Positions 1 through 9,282 of a stretch of DNA of 50,306 nucleotides are shown in pieces. The translations under genes and the position numbers were made by a program. Origin of the DNA: Algoriphagus sp. A40 (GTDB lineage: Bacteria; Bacteroidota; Bacteroidia; Cytophagales; Cyclobacteriaceae); NCBI RefSeq assembly GCF_002002735.1, contig NZ_MUNY01000064.1, forward strand, positions 1 to 50,306, read 5' to 3'. The notes under the pieces were generated by a model that made no database searches, was not told the origin of the DNA, and worked only from the letters and a program-made list of their open reading frames with translations. Every line of letters starts with the position of its first letter. Position 1 is the first letter of the stretch.

Positions 1-1
1 C

Positions 2-1276
2 AGTTATATCATTGATTTGAAAGAGGATAGGTTTGTTCCGATTCTTAAAGAATATGAGGAAAGCGATTTTGAAAATGATAAAGAAAAATTAGATCAAGTA
101 GAAAAGGAAAAAATTGAGAATATTCAGAGATATGCTTCCAAATTTGATTTAAATGTAGATCCTGAAGATATTTTTATCTATACCTCTTCTGGTTTTTTGG
201 TTAGAAATATTGACCCAAGTAAGTTGAAAAAATTGCGAAAAGACACCAAAAACATTTCGAGCATTCAACAGAATTTTACCATGCAAGATATCAGGGCCAG
301 AATGCAAAGTATCGGGCCGCTTCCGCAAAATATCCGGGCAAGAATGCAGGGGCCAAATCCCGGTCTGGAAGATATTCGTGCCAGAATGCAGGAATGGGGC
401 TATGATACAACAAAATTTACCAGCAAGGGAATTTTAACTGTAGGCGGTGGTGAAAATCCGGTGACGACAAATCGAAAAATATGGATTGTGGATTCCGGAA
501 TTGACGGAAATCATCATGATTTTACCGGTCAATTAGGTTCTACTCTACACAAATCATGGGTTGAGACGAGCCCAGATGAACTTAATCCTTTGATCGATTT
601 TATCGGGCATGGAACCCATGGTGCAGGTGCTGCAGCAGGAAGAGCCTATAATCAAACACAACCTAATTCCTCAGAATTGATAGGTATGAATGGAGTCTCT
701 CCCGGAGCACAATTGGTGTCCTTAAAAGTATTTGCCAATGATAGAACTTCAGAATGGGCTTGGTTTCTAGAAGCTCTTGAGTATGCTGGGAAGAAAGCAA
801 AAAAAGGAGATGTAATATCTCTTAGTTTGGGAGGTTATGGAAGCTGCACTGATACCACATTGAATAAAACACTTAAATATCTTTCAAAGAAGAAACTTTT
901 TGTAGTCATGGCAGCAGGAAACGGTGTGGATGGAGTTGGGGTGAATGTCAATGGCTTTCTTCCCGCTTGTGTTGATGGATTGGAGGGAGTTTATACCATA
1001 GGTTCAGTAAGACAGGATTTTCTTTTTCCTAATTTCCCTTTTAGCTTTTCTGTTTTCTCAAATTTTGGAACTCAGCTAGATTGGATGGTGCCAGGCGAAC
1101 TTATATTCTCCACTTATCCCGGAAACAATTATTCTGTTAGTTCTGGGACCTCTGTTGCCACGGCAATGGTTGCTGGGATTATCCATGCAAATGGTGGCCC
1201 ACCAATAGAATTTGCAACGGTGGTTGGGCCTCCAGGTACAAAAACCTACAATATTGGCAGGAGAAAAACGCAGTAA
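2..1276 (+). CDS. Subtilisin-like serine protease (S8), 5'-truncated by window edge
   Basis: Peptidase of the subtilase clan. With the first visible TTG (17) as residue 1, the catalytic triad is D159 (IVDSGID), H198 (GHGTH) and S379 (SGTSVA), and the oxyanion Asn is N302 (AAGNG). The reading frame is open back to base 2 without a stop, and the codons before 17 read like protein, so the true start and any signal peptide lie upstream of the window. Residues 1-85 resemble a charged propeptide. Residues 91-132 hold three 14-residue repeats just before the catalytic domain. The Ser motif is GTSVATAMVAG instead of the usual GTSMAxPHVAG, and the protein ends about 40 residues after the catalytic Ser without a C-terminal sorting domain. 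It faces the cyclase gene convergently, with no clear terminator between them. The family is certain; substrate and location are unknown. Confidence 0.9.
   Translation, partial: SYIIDLKEDRFVPILKEYEESDFENDKEKLDQVEKEKIENIQRYASKFDLNVDPEDIFIYTSSGFLVRNIDPSKLKKLRKDTKNISSIQQNFTMQDIRARMQSIGPLPQNIRARMQGPNPGLEDIRARMQEWGYDTTKFTSKGILTVGGGENPVTTNRKIWIVDSGIDGNHHDFTGQLGSTLHKSWVETSPDELNPLIDFIGHGTHGAGAAAGRAYNQTQPNSSELIGMNGVSPGAQLVSLKVFANDRTSEWAWFLEALEYAGKKAKKGDVISLSLGGYGSCTDTTLNKTLKYLSKKKLFVVMAAGNGVDGVGVNVNGFLPACVDGLEGVYTIGSVRQDFLFPNFPFSFSVFSNFGTQLDWMVPGELIFSTYPGNNYSVSSGTSVATAMVAGIIHANGGPPIEFATVVGPPGTKTYNIGRRKTQ
287..412 (+). repeat. Three tandem 42-nt / 14-residue repeats in the protease
   Basis: Units 287-328, 329-370 and 371-412 each begin with (D/N)IRARMQ followed by a variable Pro/Gly-containing heptad. 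The nucleotide sequences differ at synonymous positions while the heptapeptide is kept (only D/N varies). That suggests selection on the peptide, not a recent slippage duplication. The repeats lie between the propeptide-like region and the catalytic domain. Confidence 0.85.
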
Positions 1277-1411
1277 AATAGCTATGGTTTTTGCCAGTAG
1301 GAATCCTGAAGATCATCAGGAGCCTTATTTGTCAACAAAACAAATCAATTAGTTTTTGGCTAAAAAAGTGAGAAATCACATTTGATTTTCAGCAAGAATT
1401 TAATGTGAGTG

Positions 1412-3610
1412 TTATTTATCTCGTTCGAGAGATGTAGCAGCCATTTTGGATTTTACCTCACTGATATCGGAATGGATTTGTTTAATGATTTTGAGGTAAA
1501 CTGGATCCTTTCTGAGACTTTTAAAGGCAGGATTATTTTCCGTCAAAAAGTAGTCTCTCCAGCCTCTTTCATAGGCCATTTGGAGGAATTTCAAAGATTC
1601 TGAGTATTGATTTTTTACAGTGTAGGCATGTGCCAAATCAAAGGGGAGATAATAATCTTCATACCCATCGTTGATGGCTTTAGTTTTTATCCGAATTACA
1701 GTATTCAAAATTGAATCAGAGAGTTGGACATTACCTTTTTGTTTTAGCAGATAGGAATAATGAATTGGAAATGAAGCGTATTTCGGGAAATTCCAGTCAG
1801 GATAATCTGCTACTGCTTTTTCAAAAAAAAGAAGCGCAGAATCCGGCTCATTTAAATAAAAATAGATATATCCCAATTGTTCGAACCCCCCTTTTCCGAC
1901 TTCCATAATCCGCTTTGCCTGTAATTTTGCGGAATCACTTTTTCCTTCCAAAATATAAGCGCTGGCAATTAGGTGGTATGTTTCAGGGGATTTAAATTGC
2001 TCCAATGACTTTTCAAACCAGGCATGGGCTTTCTCGAAATCTCCTAGAATCTTATAACTCCAGCCCATGTTTTGATAAGGCAAAGCAGCTTTTGGGTTGA
2101 GTGAAGCTGATTTTGTCTGAAGTGAGATGGCCGTGATCAAATCTCCCTGAGCAAAGTGAATCGAAGCCAAATTGCCTATCGCATCACTTAAATTTGGATT
2201 AAAACTGATTGCAATATCAAAAGAGTTTTTGGCCTTGGTGAGTTGGCCCATTTCATAGTAGGTTGCTCCTCTGGCGCTGAATCCTTCGGCTAATTTGGGC
2301 TCCAGAGCCAGTGCTTTTTCACTCATATCCAAACTTAGGTCAAGCCAAAGTGTATCAGGATGGTTATAGCCTAGCTGATAATAAGTTTTGGCCAGCCAAG
2401 TATAAGCCAGCGCATAATTCTGATCCAATTCGATGGCCTCTTTCAGATAGGTTGAGGCAAGCCTTAGGCTAGAATCATTAAAGGATTTATACAAATCCTT
2501 TGCTCTAAACACCAGATCATAGGCTTCAGGATTGGTAGTCTCTCCTTTACCGATTTGTGTGGCTTCCTCTGCGGTAAGTCTGGCATCTAAAACTCTGGCA
2601 ATTTCGCGGGCTAAGTCATTTTGAAATTGCGGAATATTGCTTCCTTCACGGATGTAGGATTCTGTCCAGATGTTTTTGTTGTTTTTCACATCCACCAATT
2701 GAAGACTGATTCTAACTCCGGATTCTAGGCTTTCAACGGTTCCCTTGAGAACGGTACTTACATGAAGAAATTTTCCAATAGAATCCAATGGTAATTTCGG
2801 ATTATTGTACTTACTCATTGTGGAATAGGAGATGGTCTTGATCGAACTGATTTTGGAAAGTTGATCGATAAGATTTCCAGTTAAGGCAATAGGGAAATAG
2901 TCAAAATCCTTGTTGCCACTTAAGTTCTGAAACGGGAGTACAGCGACGGATTTATCCTTTTGCCAAGTAGGGTCTCCCCAATACATAGAATACAACAAAG
3001 CCCCGAATAGTATCACAATGGCGGCCAAGCCCACCCGGTTTTTCCAGGGATTTCGCTCCTGGTATTTTATATTTCCCAGAATATCAGACCGTTTTGGTAC
3101 AGCTAGGGGTTCATTGGTCAAAGCATAAAGCTCCAGGGTATGTTCTACATTTTTCAGTTCAAATGCTCCGAGTTTAAGGGTTCTAAAGCTTTGATCCTTG
3201 TAGATATCTTTGCAGACTCGGTCAGAAAAAACAATGCTACTCGGGATACCCACACTTTGAATTCGCGAGGCGATATTGACCGCATCACCAAAAATATCCC
3301 CATGATCAAATATTATTTCTCCGGACTGAAGTCCGATTCTCAGTTGATATTTAGCATTTTTCAGACATTTTTTCTGGATCTCAAGACAGGCGTTTAGTGC
3401 GTCCTCCGAGGTCTCAAAGACCGCAAGGATGCCATCACCAAGTTCCTTTATAAGCTGGCCACGATATTTGGCAAGAATTTCCTGATGGACCAGAAGGTTC
3501 TCCTTCATCAGCTCAAATGCTGCATTTTCGTCCTTTCCCATCAATCGGGTATAGCCGACGATATCCGAAAAATAAACCGTAGAAAGTTTGCGGTTAAGCT
3601 CAGCCTGCAT
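1412..3610 (-). CDS. Adenylate/guanylate cyclase with TolB-like domain and TPR repeats
   Basis: A 732-residue, probably inner-membrane protein. Residues 1-165 form a class III cyclase domain with metal-binding D16 (FSDIVGYT) and D59 (ELGDG), K55 and D109 in the purine-specifying positions (an adenylate-type pair), and transition-state N112/R116 (NIASR). One membrane helix lies near residues 190-211. It is followed by a TolB/FlgO-like domain starting VAVLPFQNLSG and then many TPR units to the C-terminus. Proteins of this architecture are widespread in Bacteroidota as combined sensor-cyclases of unknown input. The ATG at 3610 lies just before the cyclase beta-strand; no Shine-Dalgarno sequence is seen. 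It is divergent from the hexosaminidase gene and shares a 168-bp spacer containing two palindromes. cAMP production is inferred from the residues only. Confidence 0.88.
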   Translation of the reverse strand: MQAELNRKLSTVYFSDIVGYTRLMGKDENAAFELMKENLLVHQEILAKYRGQLIKELGDGILAVFETSEDALNACLEIQKKCLKNAKYQLRIGLQSGEIIFDHGDIFGDAVNIASRIQSVGIPSSIVFSDRVCKDIYKDQSFRTLKLGAFELKNVEHTLELYALTNEPLAVPKRSDILGNIKYQERNPWKNRVGLAAIVILFGALLYSMYWGDPTWQKDKSVAVLPFQNLSGNKDFDYFPIALTGNLIDQLSKISSIKTISYSTMSKYNNPKLPLDSIGKFLHVSTVLKGTVESLESGVRISLQLVDVKNNKNIWTESYIREGSNIPQFQNDLAREIARVLDARLTAEEATQIGKGETTNPEAYDLVFRAKDLYKSFNDSSLRLASTYLKEAIELDQNYALAYTWLAKTYYQLGYNHPDTLWLDLSLDMSEKALALEPKLAEGFSARGATYYEMGQLTKAKNSFDIAISFNPNLSDAIGNLASIHFAQGDLITAISLQTKSASLNPKAALPYQNMGWSYKILGDFEKAHAWFEKSLEQFKSPETYHLIASAYILEGKSDSAKLQAKRIMEVGKGGFEQLGYIYFYLNEPDSALLFFEKAVADYPDWNFPKYASFPIHYSYLLKQKGNVQLSDSILNTVIRIKTKAINDGYEDYYLPFDLAHAYTVKNQYSESLKFLQMAYERGWRDYFLTENNPAFKSLRKDPVYLKIIKQIHSDISEVKSKMAATSLERDK

Positions 3611-3722
3611 AAAAGTGATCTCTTAGAGCAAAATAGTACTTTCAATTGCTCTTTTAATCTAACGTATTTTTGGTTAGGATAAAAATAAGTTAGGGCGGCA
3701 ATTAGCCTATTTCCTAAGAATT

Positions 3723-3761
3723 GGGGTATTTTTCATACCCCTAAACTTGACTGATCAAGTT
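3723..3761. promoter_or_regulatory. Two adjacent palindromes in the cyclase/hexosaminidase spacer
   Basis: A 7-bp inverted repeat (3723-3729 with 3735-3741, loop of 5) is followed 2 nt later by a second perfect 7-bp one (3744-3750 with 3755-3761, loop of 4). The second ends 17 nt before the hexosaminidase ATG. They could be operators or 5'-UTR hairpins of the plus-strand gene. Neither is followed by a T-run, so a terminator is unlikely. Confidence 0.4.
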
Positions 3762-3778
3762 ATCCAATTGTCCTTTTG

Positions 3779-6316
3779 ATGAATAAATCACTTCTTTTTC
3801 TCTGCCTTCTTTGCCTTCCCTTTGTTTCTGCCTATTCACAGGTTTCTGCCTCTTGGCAATTGATCGAAAACAAATTCACTGACGCGGCCTACCATCGGGC
3901 TGAACTTGTCTTGAAAAACACCTCAGGTCAAAAGCTGGATGCCGGTTGGAAGTTGTATTTCAACACGGCTTTTATCTCAGTACCGACTGAGGCAAAAGAC
4001 CCTAACTTGGTCATCACTCACTTACAGGGTGATTTTTATGTTTTGGAGGGCAAATCACAAACTCCGGCCCTTGCAGCCGGTGAAGAATTCATAGTGGAAT
4101 ACAAATCCAATGGGCCATACCTGAAAAATTCTTACGCGCCTGAAGCACTGATTTTTCTGAAATCTGATGGAAGTCACTTTGAAATTAAGGATTACAAGGT
4201 CAAGACCTTTACTACCGATCAATTTGCGGAAATGACCAAGGGGACTCCCTTGCCGGTTCCGACTTCAGAGCGGATTTTTTCCAATAATCAAGGGCTGACG
4301 GTACTTCCGGAAAGTACTCTTCCTCCATTTCTACCTACTCCAAAATCCTGGAAGTATACCGGCCAAACCCTGAAAGTAAAGAATGCAGGTCTGGCTGTGG
4401 TTGGAATTCCTGAGTTTACCGAAGCGTCTAAATTTCTGCTTCAGGCTATCAAAAATGGGTATAAGCCCAAAGTGAATGCCGCCGAAGCTCCTGTACAGAT
4501 TCGAATCCAAAAGACCGAAGGCTTGGCAGAGGAAGGTTATAAAATCAGCATTTCAGACCGAAAAGTGGTCATCTCAGCTACCCACTCAAAGGGAGCTTTT
4601 TATGGAGTACAGTCCTTCCTGGCTTTGATGCCGGCAGAATTTTGGGCTGGAACAAGCGACGAATTGTCACTTCCTCAGGTTGAAATTGAAGATTTCCCAG
4701 CCTATGGCTATCGTGGGTTCTTCCTCGATGTGGCAAGAAATTTTCAGCCAAAGTCACAGATCCTGAAAGTGTTGGATATGATGGCTTTTTACAAGTTGAA
4801 CGTGTTTCATTTCAACCTGGCAAATGACGAAGGTTGGAGGCTTGAAATCCCGGGACTTCCTGAACTGGTGGAGTTTGGCAGCAGAAGGGGATTTTCAACC
4901 GACGAATCGGAGTTTTTATGGCCATATTATGGTTCCGGTGCGGATCCGAAGAATAGCCCAAGTGGGACAGGATATTACACGGTGAAGGAATTCCAGGAAA
5001 TTCTGGCCTACGCCAAAGCCCGAAATATTGAAGTGATACCGGAATTGGGAGTTCCGGCCCATTCCAGAGCGGCAATTCGAGCCATGGAAAAGCGTTATCA
5101 TACCTTGCTGAAAGCCGGTAAAACTACCGAAGCACTTCAATACCGCCTTGCCGAAGACAATGATCCGAGCAAATACCTTTCCGCTCAGAATTTCAAAGGC
5201 AACACCATGTGTGTCTGCCAGGAATCCACCTATACTTTTTATGAAAAGTTGGTGACTGAGGTGAAATCCATGTACCAAGGTGCAGGAGTGGAATTGAAAA
5301 ACTGGCATACAGGAGGAGATGAGGTGCCGCGTGGTGTTTGGACAGAATCTCCGGTTTGTAAAGATTTTCTGGCAAAAAATCCTGAATTGAAAGTTGAGGA
5401 CCTGAATGACTATTTCAGAAGCCGGGCAGCAGGAATTTTGAAGAAAAACGGACTGGAAATGGGAGGCTGGGAAGAAATCGGTCAAACCCATGTGGGTGAA
5501 GCTGTAGTACCTAATCCCAAATTTGCAGACCAAAATTGGAGACTTTATGCTTGGAATGCAGTAGCTGGCTGGGGTGGGGAGGATATGGCTTACAGACTTG
5601 CCAATGCAGGTTACCCTGTTGTGATCTGTTCCAGTGCCAATTTTTACTTTGACCTTGCGTATGATTGGGACGTTAACGAAAGAGGTCATACCTGGAGCGG
5701 AGTAACTGACATGTATCAATCCTGGAAAACTGTGCCAGGCAAACTCTACCTTTCCCATGATCTGACCATCGAAGGAAAAAACTGGAATTGGGAGGAAGTG
5801 GGTAAGAACTTTACTCAGCTGACAGCTGAAGGCCGGAAAAACATCATCGGTGTATCCGGACAGGTTTGGACGGAGACTATCAAAGGTCCTGAAATGCTGG
5901 AGTATTACATTTTTCCCAAGATGCTTGGCTACATCGAGCGGGCTTGGGTTGGTGATCCCAATTGGTCAAATGCCAAATCTGAAGCAGAAATGAAGGCTCA
6001 GAGGGTTCAGGACTGGAATGTTTTTGCCAACATAGTGGGACAAAAGGAAATTCCAAGACTTGAAAAAATCTTCGGGGGCTTTAATCATCGGATTCCAAAA
6101 CCGGGAGTGATGGTCAAAGATGAAATGATCTATGCAAATGTTCAGGCTCCCGGAATGATAATCCGATATACCCAAGATGGTTCCGAACCGAATCAAAATT
6201 CTCCGGCTTACACTCAGCCAATCCCAAAAAAAGGAGGGGAGAAATTCCGGGTATTTACCCCTTCCGGTAGATCAGGTCCTGTTCAGGAACTCGATTGGGA
6301 GATAATTCGCAAGTAG
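3779..6316 (+). CDS. Secreted beta-N-acetylhexosaminidase (GH20)
   Basis: An 845-residue exo-acting hexosaminidase that should release terminal GlcNAc/GalNAc from chitooligosaccharides or glycans. In order: a signal peptide (residues 1-21, ending AYSQ), a chitobiase-type N-terminal carbohydrate-binding domain (about 25-155), a GH20b domain (about 185-310), the catalytic TIM barrel from about 315, with the Asp-Glu pair D514-E515 in HTGGDEVP, and a C-terminal chitobiase-like module containing RYTQDGSEPN. The start chosen is the ATG at 3779; the TTG 3 nt upstream is less likely. The length fits multidomain chitobiase-type enzymes. A bidirectional terminator separates it from the convergent SIS gene, which may act on the amino sugars it releases. 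Export to the periplasm or outer surface is inferred from the signal peptide. Confidence 0.95.
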   Translation: MNKSLLFLCLLCLPFVSAYSQVSASWQLIENKFTDAAYHRAELVLKNTSGQKLDAGWKLYFNTAFISVPTEAKDPNLVITHLQGDFYVLEGKSQTPALAAGEEFIVEYKSNGPYLKNSYAPEALIFLKSDGSHFEIKDYKVKTFTTDQFAEMTKGTPLPVPTSERIFSNNQGLTVLPESTLPPFLPTPKSWKYTGQTLKVKNAGLAVVGIPEFTEASKFLLQAIKNGYKPKVNAAEAPVQIRIQKTEGLAEEGYKISISDRKVVISATHSKGAFYGVQSFLALMPAEFWAGTSDELSLPQVEIEDFPAYGYRGFFLDVARNFQPKSQILKVLDMMAFYKLNVFHFNLANDEGWRLEIPGLPELVEFGSRRGFSTDESEFLWPYYGSGADPKNSPSGTGYYTVKEFQEILAYAKARNIEVIPELGVPAHSRAAIRAMEKRYHTLLKAGKTTEALQYRLAEDNDPSKYLSAQNFKGNTMCVCQESTYTFYEKLVTEVKSMYQGAGVELKNWHTGGDEVPRGVWTESPVCKDFLAKNPELKVEDLNDYFRSRAAGILKKNGLEMGGWEEIGQTHVGEAVVPNPKFADQNWRLYAWNAVAGWGGEDMAYRLANAGYPVVICSSANFYFDLAYDWDVNERGHTWSGVTDMYQSWKTVPGKLYLSHDLTIEGKNWNWEEVGKNFTQLTAEGRKNIIGVSGQVWTETIKGPEMLEYYIFPKMLGYIERAWVGDPNWSNAKSEAEMKAQRVQDWNVFANIVGQKEIPRLEKIFGGFNHRIPKPGVMVKDEMIYANVQAPGMIIRYTQDGSEPNQNSPAYTQPIPKKGGEKFRVFTPSGRSGPVQELDWEIIRK

Positions 6317-6334
6317 TTGGCCCAGATCGAAACA

Positions 6335-6374
6335 GAAAAGACCTTATTGATATCGAGATCAATAAGGTCTTTTC
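6335..6374. terminator. Bidirectional rho-independent terminator
   Basis: A perfect 17-bp stem (6335-6351 with 6358-6374) and a 6-nt loop. The stem's own A-rich and T-rich ends give U-runs in both directions. It lies between the convergent hexosaminidase and SIS genes and probably serves both. Confidence 0.9.
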
Positions 6375-6394
6375 TTTTGAGGTTAGTGGATCAA

Positions 6395-7135
6395 TTACAG
6401 GAATTTGATCTCAGCTTTGTATTTCGAGATGAGCGAATCGTTATGTGTTTCGCCACCATTTGAATTGGAGCTGTTGAATACTTCGGGAACGACTCCATTT
6501 TCAAGAGCGATCGCTGCTGCCTGAACCATAATGGCATTGAGCAAAGCCGCGCCAACTACGGTAGAGGTGGCGCCAACATTGGTATGTAGTCCGTCAAGAT
6601 TGATGGAAGCGTCTCCGATTTCTCCGAAGGTGTCCAGAAAAATATCGCTGACCTGGAAAAGCTTCAATCCTGAAGAATGCCTGGAATCGACGGATTTGCT
6701 ATGTGCATAATTGGTGATGACGATTACTTTGGCCCCTTTTTCCTGGGCGATCTGCGCCAATTCAATGCTTACAGAATTTCTTCCGGAATTGGATGCGATG
6801 ATAAAAACATCCTTTTCTGTAAGAGTATAAGGTTTAAAAAGTTTTTTGGCGTAGCCTTCCCTGCGTTCAACTTCGGTACTTCCGGAAGCGTCCTTGTGCA
6901 GCATCAGGTCTGGATCCAAAATCGGAATAACCCGTGCAAATCCCCCTGCTCTGTAGAAAATTTCTTCAGCCAGCATGTGGGAATGCCCCGTACCACTGGT
7001 ATAAATCCAGCCATTATTGGATATAGATTTTGCGATCCATTTCGCGGCTATGCATATTTCCTTTTCTTGTCTAAAGGCCCGTTGAAGTTTTTCAAATACA
7101 ACTTCTCGGTAACGCTTATAGGGTTCTGAACACAT
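6395..7135 (-). CDS. SIS-domain phosphosugar-binding protein (UPF0309-like)
   Basis: A 246-residue cytoplasmic protein with a sugar-isomerase (SIS) fold. It shows the glycine/serine-rich phosphosugar loops SGTGHS (near residue 47) and ASNSGRNS (near residue 113), followed by VIVITN. The closest family I recognise is the UPF0309/sugar-isomerase-domain group, of unsettled activity. Some relatives act in amino-sugar catabolism alongside hexosaminidases. It is last in the minus-strand run after the cytochrome/DUF1501 genes (23-nt gap) and converges on the GH20 gene, so a role with GlcNAc- or GalNAc-derived sugar phosphates is plausible but inferred. It is clearly distinct from GlmS (no glutaminase domain). 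The SIS fold is certain; the reaction is not assigned. Confidence 0.85.
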   Translation of the reverse strand: MCSEPYKRYREVVFEKLQRAFRQEKEICIAAKWIAKSISNNGWIYTSGTGHSHMLAEEIFYRAGGFARVIPILDPDLMLHKDASGSTEVERREGYAKKLFKPYTLTEKDVFIIASNSGRNSVSIELAQIAQEKGAKVIVITNYAHSKSVDSRHSSGLKLFQVSDIFLDTFGEIGDASINLDGLHTNVGATSTVVGAALLNAIMVQAAAIALENGVVPEVFNSSNSNGGETHNDSLISKYKAEIKFL

Positions 7136-7158
7136 TTTATGGTATGGAGGGTGAATTT

Positions 7159-9273
7159 TTAATTAAGTAAGATTTCGTCTACAAATACCCAACCTTTCTC
7201 CCCGGCCCCAGGATGCCATGAAGGTAATTTTGAAATAGGCTTAATCCTGATTTTAATCTTTTCGAAAGGAGTTTCCGGCAGAGGAAAGGATAAAACACCA
7301 AATCTAACGTCTTCAATTTTTTGGGATTGGGTGATTGCCGCAGTTGGTTGTTTTTGCCAATCTTTTGGGTTTCCGGTCCAAATTTCAACCGATTCTGGCG
7401 GAAATAAGTATGCGGATTCGTTGAGTAGAATACTGAGACTTAGTTCTTTTGGACTAGTCTTACCATCTAAAAATATTTCAATTTCCAAGGGAGCTTCCCT
7501 AAAACCAAGCCAATTGCCTGAGGTATGGTTGGTCTTTCCTTTTATTCCGTCAAAAAGCGAAGTGGCACCTTTCGCTGAATATTTTGGATTAGGCTCATTT
7601 GCGAGGGTGTAGGATTGGGGTTTAATTCCCTCCTTGAACAACAAATTGGAAGTGGTCAAGCTTCCTATCCAATCTTTTGCAAAGGCTTTTGCCCGGATTT
7701 GGGCCGTTTTTTTGAGCCAAATAGGGGAAGAATATACTGGACTGTTGATGCTGTCTGGGTCAGATCCATCTAGAGTAAATCGGATTTCGGCAGTTCGGAT
7801 TGGATGTGAAATAATCAACTCCGTGGAATCCTGAAAAAGCTCTTTATTAAATTCGATTTTTGGAGGATTCAGGGGATATATAATTCCTTTTCCATCAAAT
7901 CCAAAGTCAATTTGAGTGGATGCCAACTCCTTGGCCAGACGTTCTTGAGCTGCTTCATCCAAACCAGAATTCCACAGAAAAAGCTTTTTTACCTGCTTTA
8001 ACTTTGCCAAAGCTTCTACCGCCTCAGGACCCATTTCATTGCCTGAGAGCGCTAGGTTTCTGAGATTGGCCAGACCTTCCAGATTCGAAATCTGTTTTGC
8101 AGAAATCCCGGTGAAATTCATTTGCAATTCTTCCAGATTTGGGAAATCACGAAGGAAACCTAAATCGACGGATTCCAAAGGCATTCGGTTTAGATTGAGC
8201 TTCACGACTTGCTCCTTTACTTTTTTCAGATCCTTCAAAGATTCCGGATCGAATGCCGAAGTTCCGTAATAGGCTATTTCCAGGGCAGGAGAACCGGGGA
8301 AAACAGGATTCACTTTTCTGAAGAAGTTATTCAGATCCTTGATGTCTGAATCTGATGCCGGATCGAACGTGTAAGATTTTTGATTGGAAAATCTGTTGGA
8401 AGCCAACTGGAAAAGTGGTTCTTCGGATTTCAGATCGGTAACTTTTTGATCAAAAGAACTTCCGGCAGCCACCCAAAGCTGAAGGATTTCCAATTCCTCA
8501 TCCGTGAGTTGGGCCTTGTTTTTTGGCGGCATGTGCTCTTTCGAATCGACAGGAAGATTGATGCGCTGAATAAGAAGAGATTTTTCCAAATCTCCAGGAA
8601 TCACAAACGGGCCATTTTTTCCTCCCTTTTGCAATCCTTCCAAATGGTCCATGCGAAGTTCACCTTTCACCTTTCCATCCTTGTGACAGGCAATGCACTT
8701 TGCCTCCAGGATAGGTCGAACCAAATGCTGAAATACTTCTGCATCCTCTAAGGCCACGAACTCCACCTCATTGGACTGAATTGGTGCTAAAAGAAAATCC
8801 TCTCCATGGGTGAGATTGGCTCCAAAATGTCCGGTCAGCGTAATGGCAACCGCCAAAGCACTTGTGGAAATGCGGAGGAATTGGGTGGATTTTTCCCTAT
8901 AAAAGTAAATCAGCACAGCCAAAGCCAAAGAAGCAACTCCCAGCCAATGGTGCCAAAGCAAGGCATCGCCGTCATAGCCTTCATTGGCCAGCAGTAGGCC
9001 AGCCACTACGGTGATACCTGTCAGATTTGATCCGAAAAGAAGTATCTGAGTTCCGATTTTTTTCAGTTTTTCATCAGAAACCCAATACAAGCCAACCGCC
9101 ATAAGCAGTAAGACTATGGGAAAATGAAGAATAAGCGGATGTGCTCTTCCCAGGACTTGGAGAAGTGCGGGAATTTCTAATCTGTCTCCGGCCAAACTCA
9201 GCACAAGTGCCAATCCAAGCCAAACGAACAGCAAATTTTCTAGGATCGGAATAATCCGGGATACTTTGGGCAT
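7159..9273 (-). CDS. Membrane c-type cytochrome protein with LRR and chitobiase-like domains
   Basis: 704 residues. The N-terminal 155 residues hold about five membrane helices, resembling DUF2231-type membrane modules, with conserved histidines (for example H45, H50 and H108/H109). A planctomycete-type cytochrome domain follows with one heme motif CIACH (C193, C196, H197). Next come leucine-rich repeats (about 345-450), a chitobiase C-terminal-like module (about 485-535, containing TLDGSDPD) and a C-terminal beta-sandwich-like region. Third gene of a minus-strand operon with the DUF1501 and PSD1 proteins (9-nt gap). Homologous trios occur in Planctomycetes and Bacteroidota near carbohydrate-degradation genes; their function is unproven. 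The chitobiase-like module also occurs in the neighbouring hexosaminidase, which hints at the same substrate. The domain order is clear; redox partner and substrate are unknown. Confidence 0.85.
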   Translation of the reverse strand: MPKVSRIIPILENLLFVWLGLALVLSLAGDRLEIPALLQVLGRAHPLILHFPIVLLLMAVGLYWVSDEKLKKIGTQILLFGSNLTGITVVAGLLLANEGYDGDALLWHHWLGVASLALAVLIYFYREKSTQFLRISTSALAVAITLTGHFGANLTHGEDFLLAPIQSNEVEFVALEDAEVFQHLVRPILEAKCIACHKDGKVKGELRMDHLEGLQKGGKNGPFVIPGDLEKSLLIQRINLPVDSKEHMPPKNKAQLTDEELEILQLWVAAGSSFDQKVTDLKSEEPLFQLASNRFSNQKSYTFDPASDSDIKDLNNFFRKVNPVFPGSPALEIAYYGTSAFDPESLKDLKKVKEQVVKLNLNRMPLESVDLGFLRDFPNLEELQMNFTGISAKQISNLEGLANLRNLALSGNEMGPEAVEALAKLKQVKKLFLWNSGLDEAAQERLAKELASTQIDFGFDGKGIIYPLNPPKIEFNKELFQDSTELIISHPIRTAEIRFTLDGSDPDSINSPVYSSPIWLKKTAQIRAKAFAKDWIGSLTTSNLLFKEGIKPQSYTLANEPNPKYSAKGATSLFDGIKGKTNHTSGNWLGFREAPLEIEIFLDGKTSPKELSLSILLNESAYLFPPESVEIWTGNPKDWQKQPTAAITQSQKIEDVRFGVLSFPLPETPFEKIKIRIKPISKLPSWHPGAGEKGWVFVDEILLN

Positions 9274-9282
9274 AAAGGGAAA

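Noticed and set aside
4916..5758. 280-codon open frame on the minus strand inside the hexosaminidase gene
   Set aside because: It lies entirely within the GH20 coding region, has an incoherent composition and no recognisable domain.
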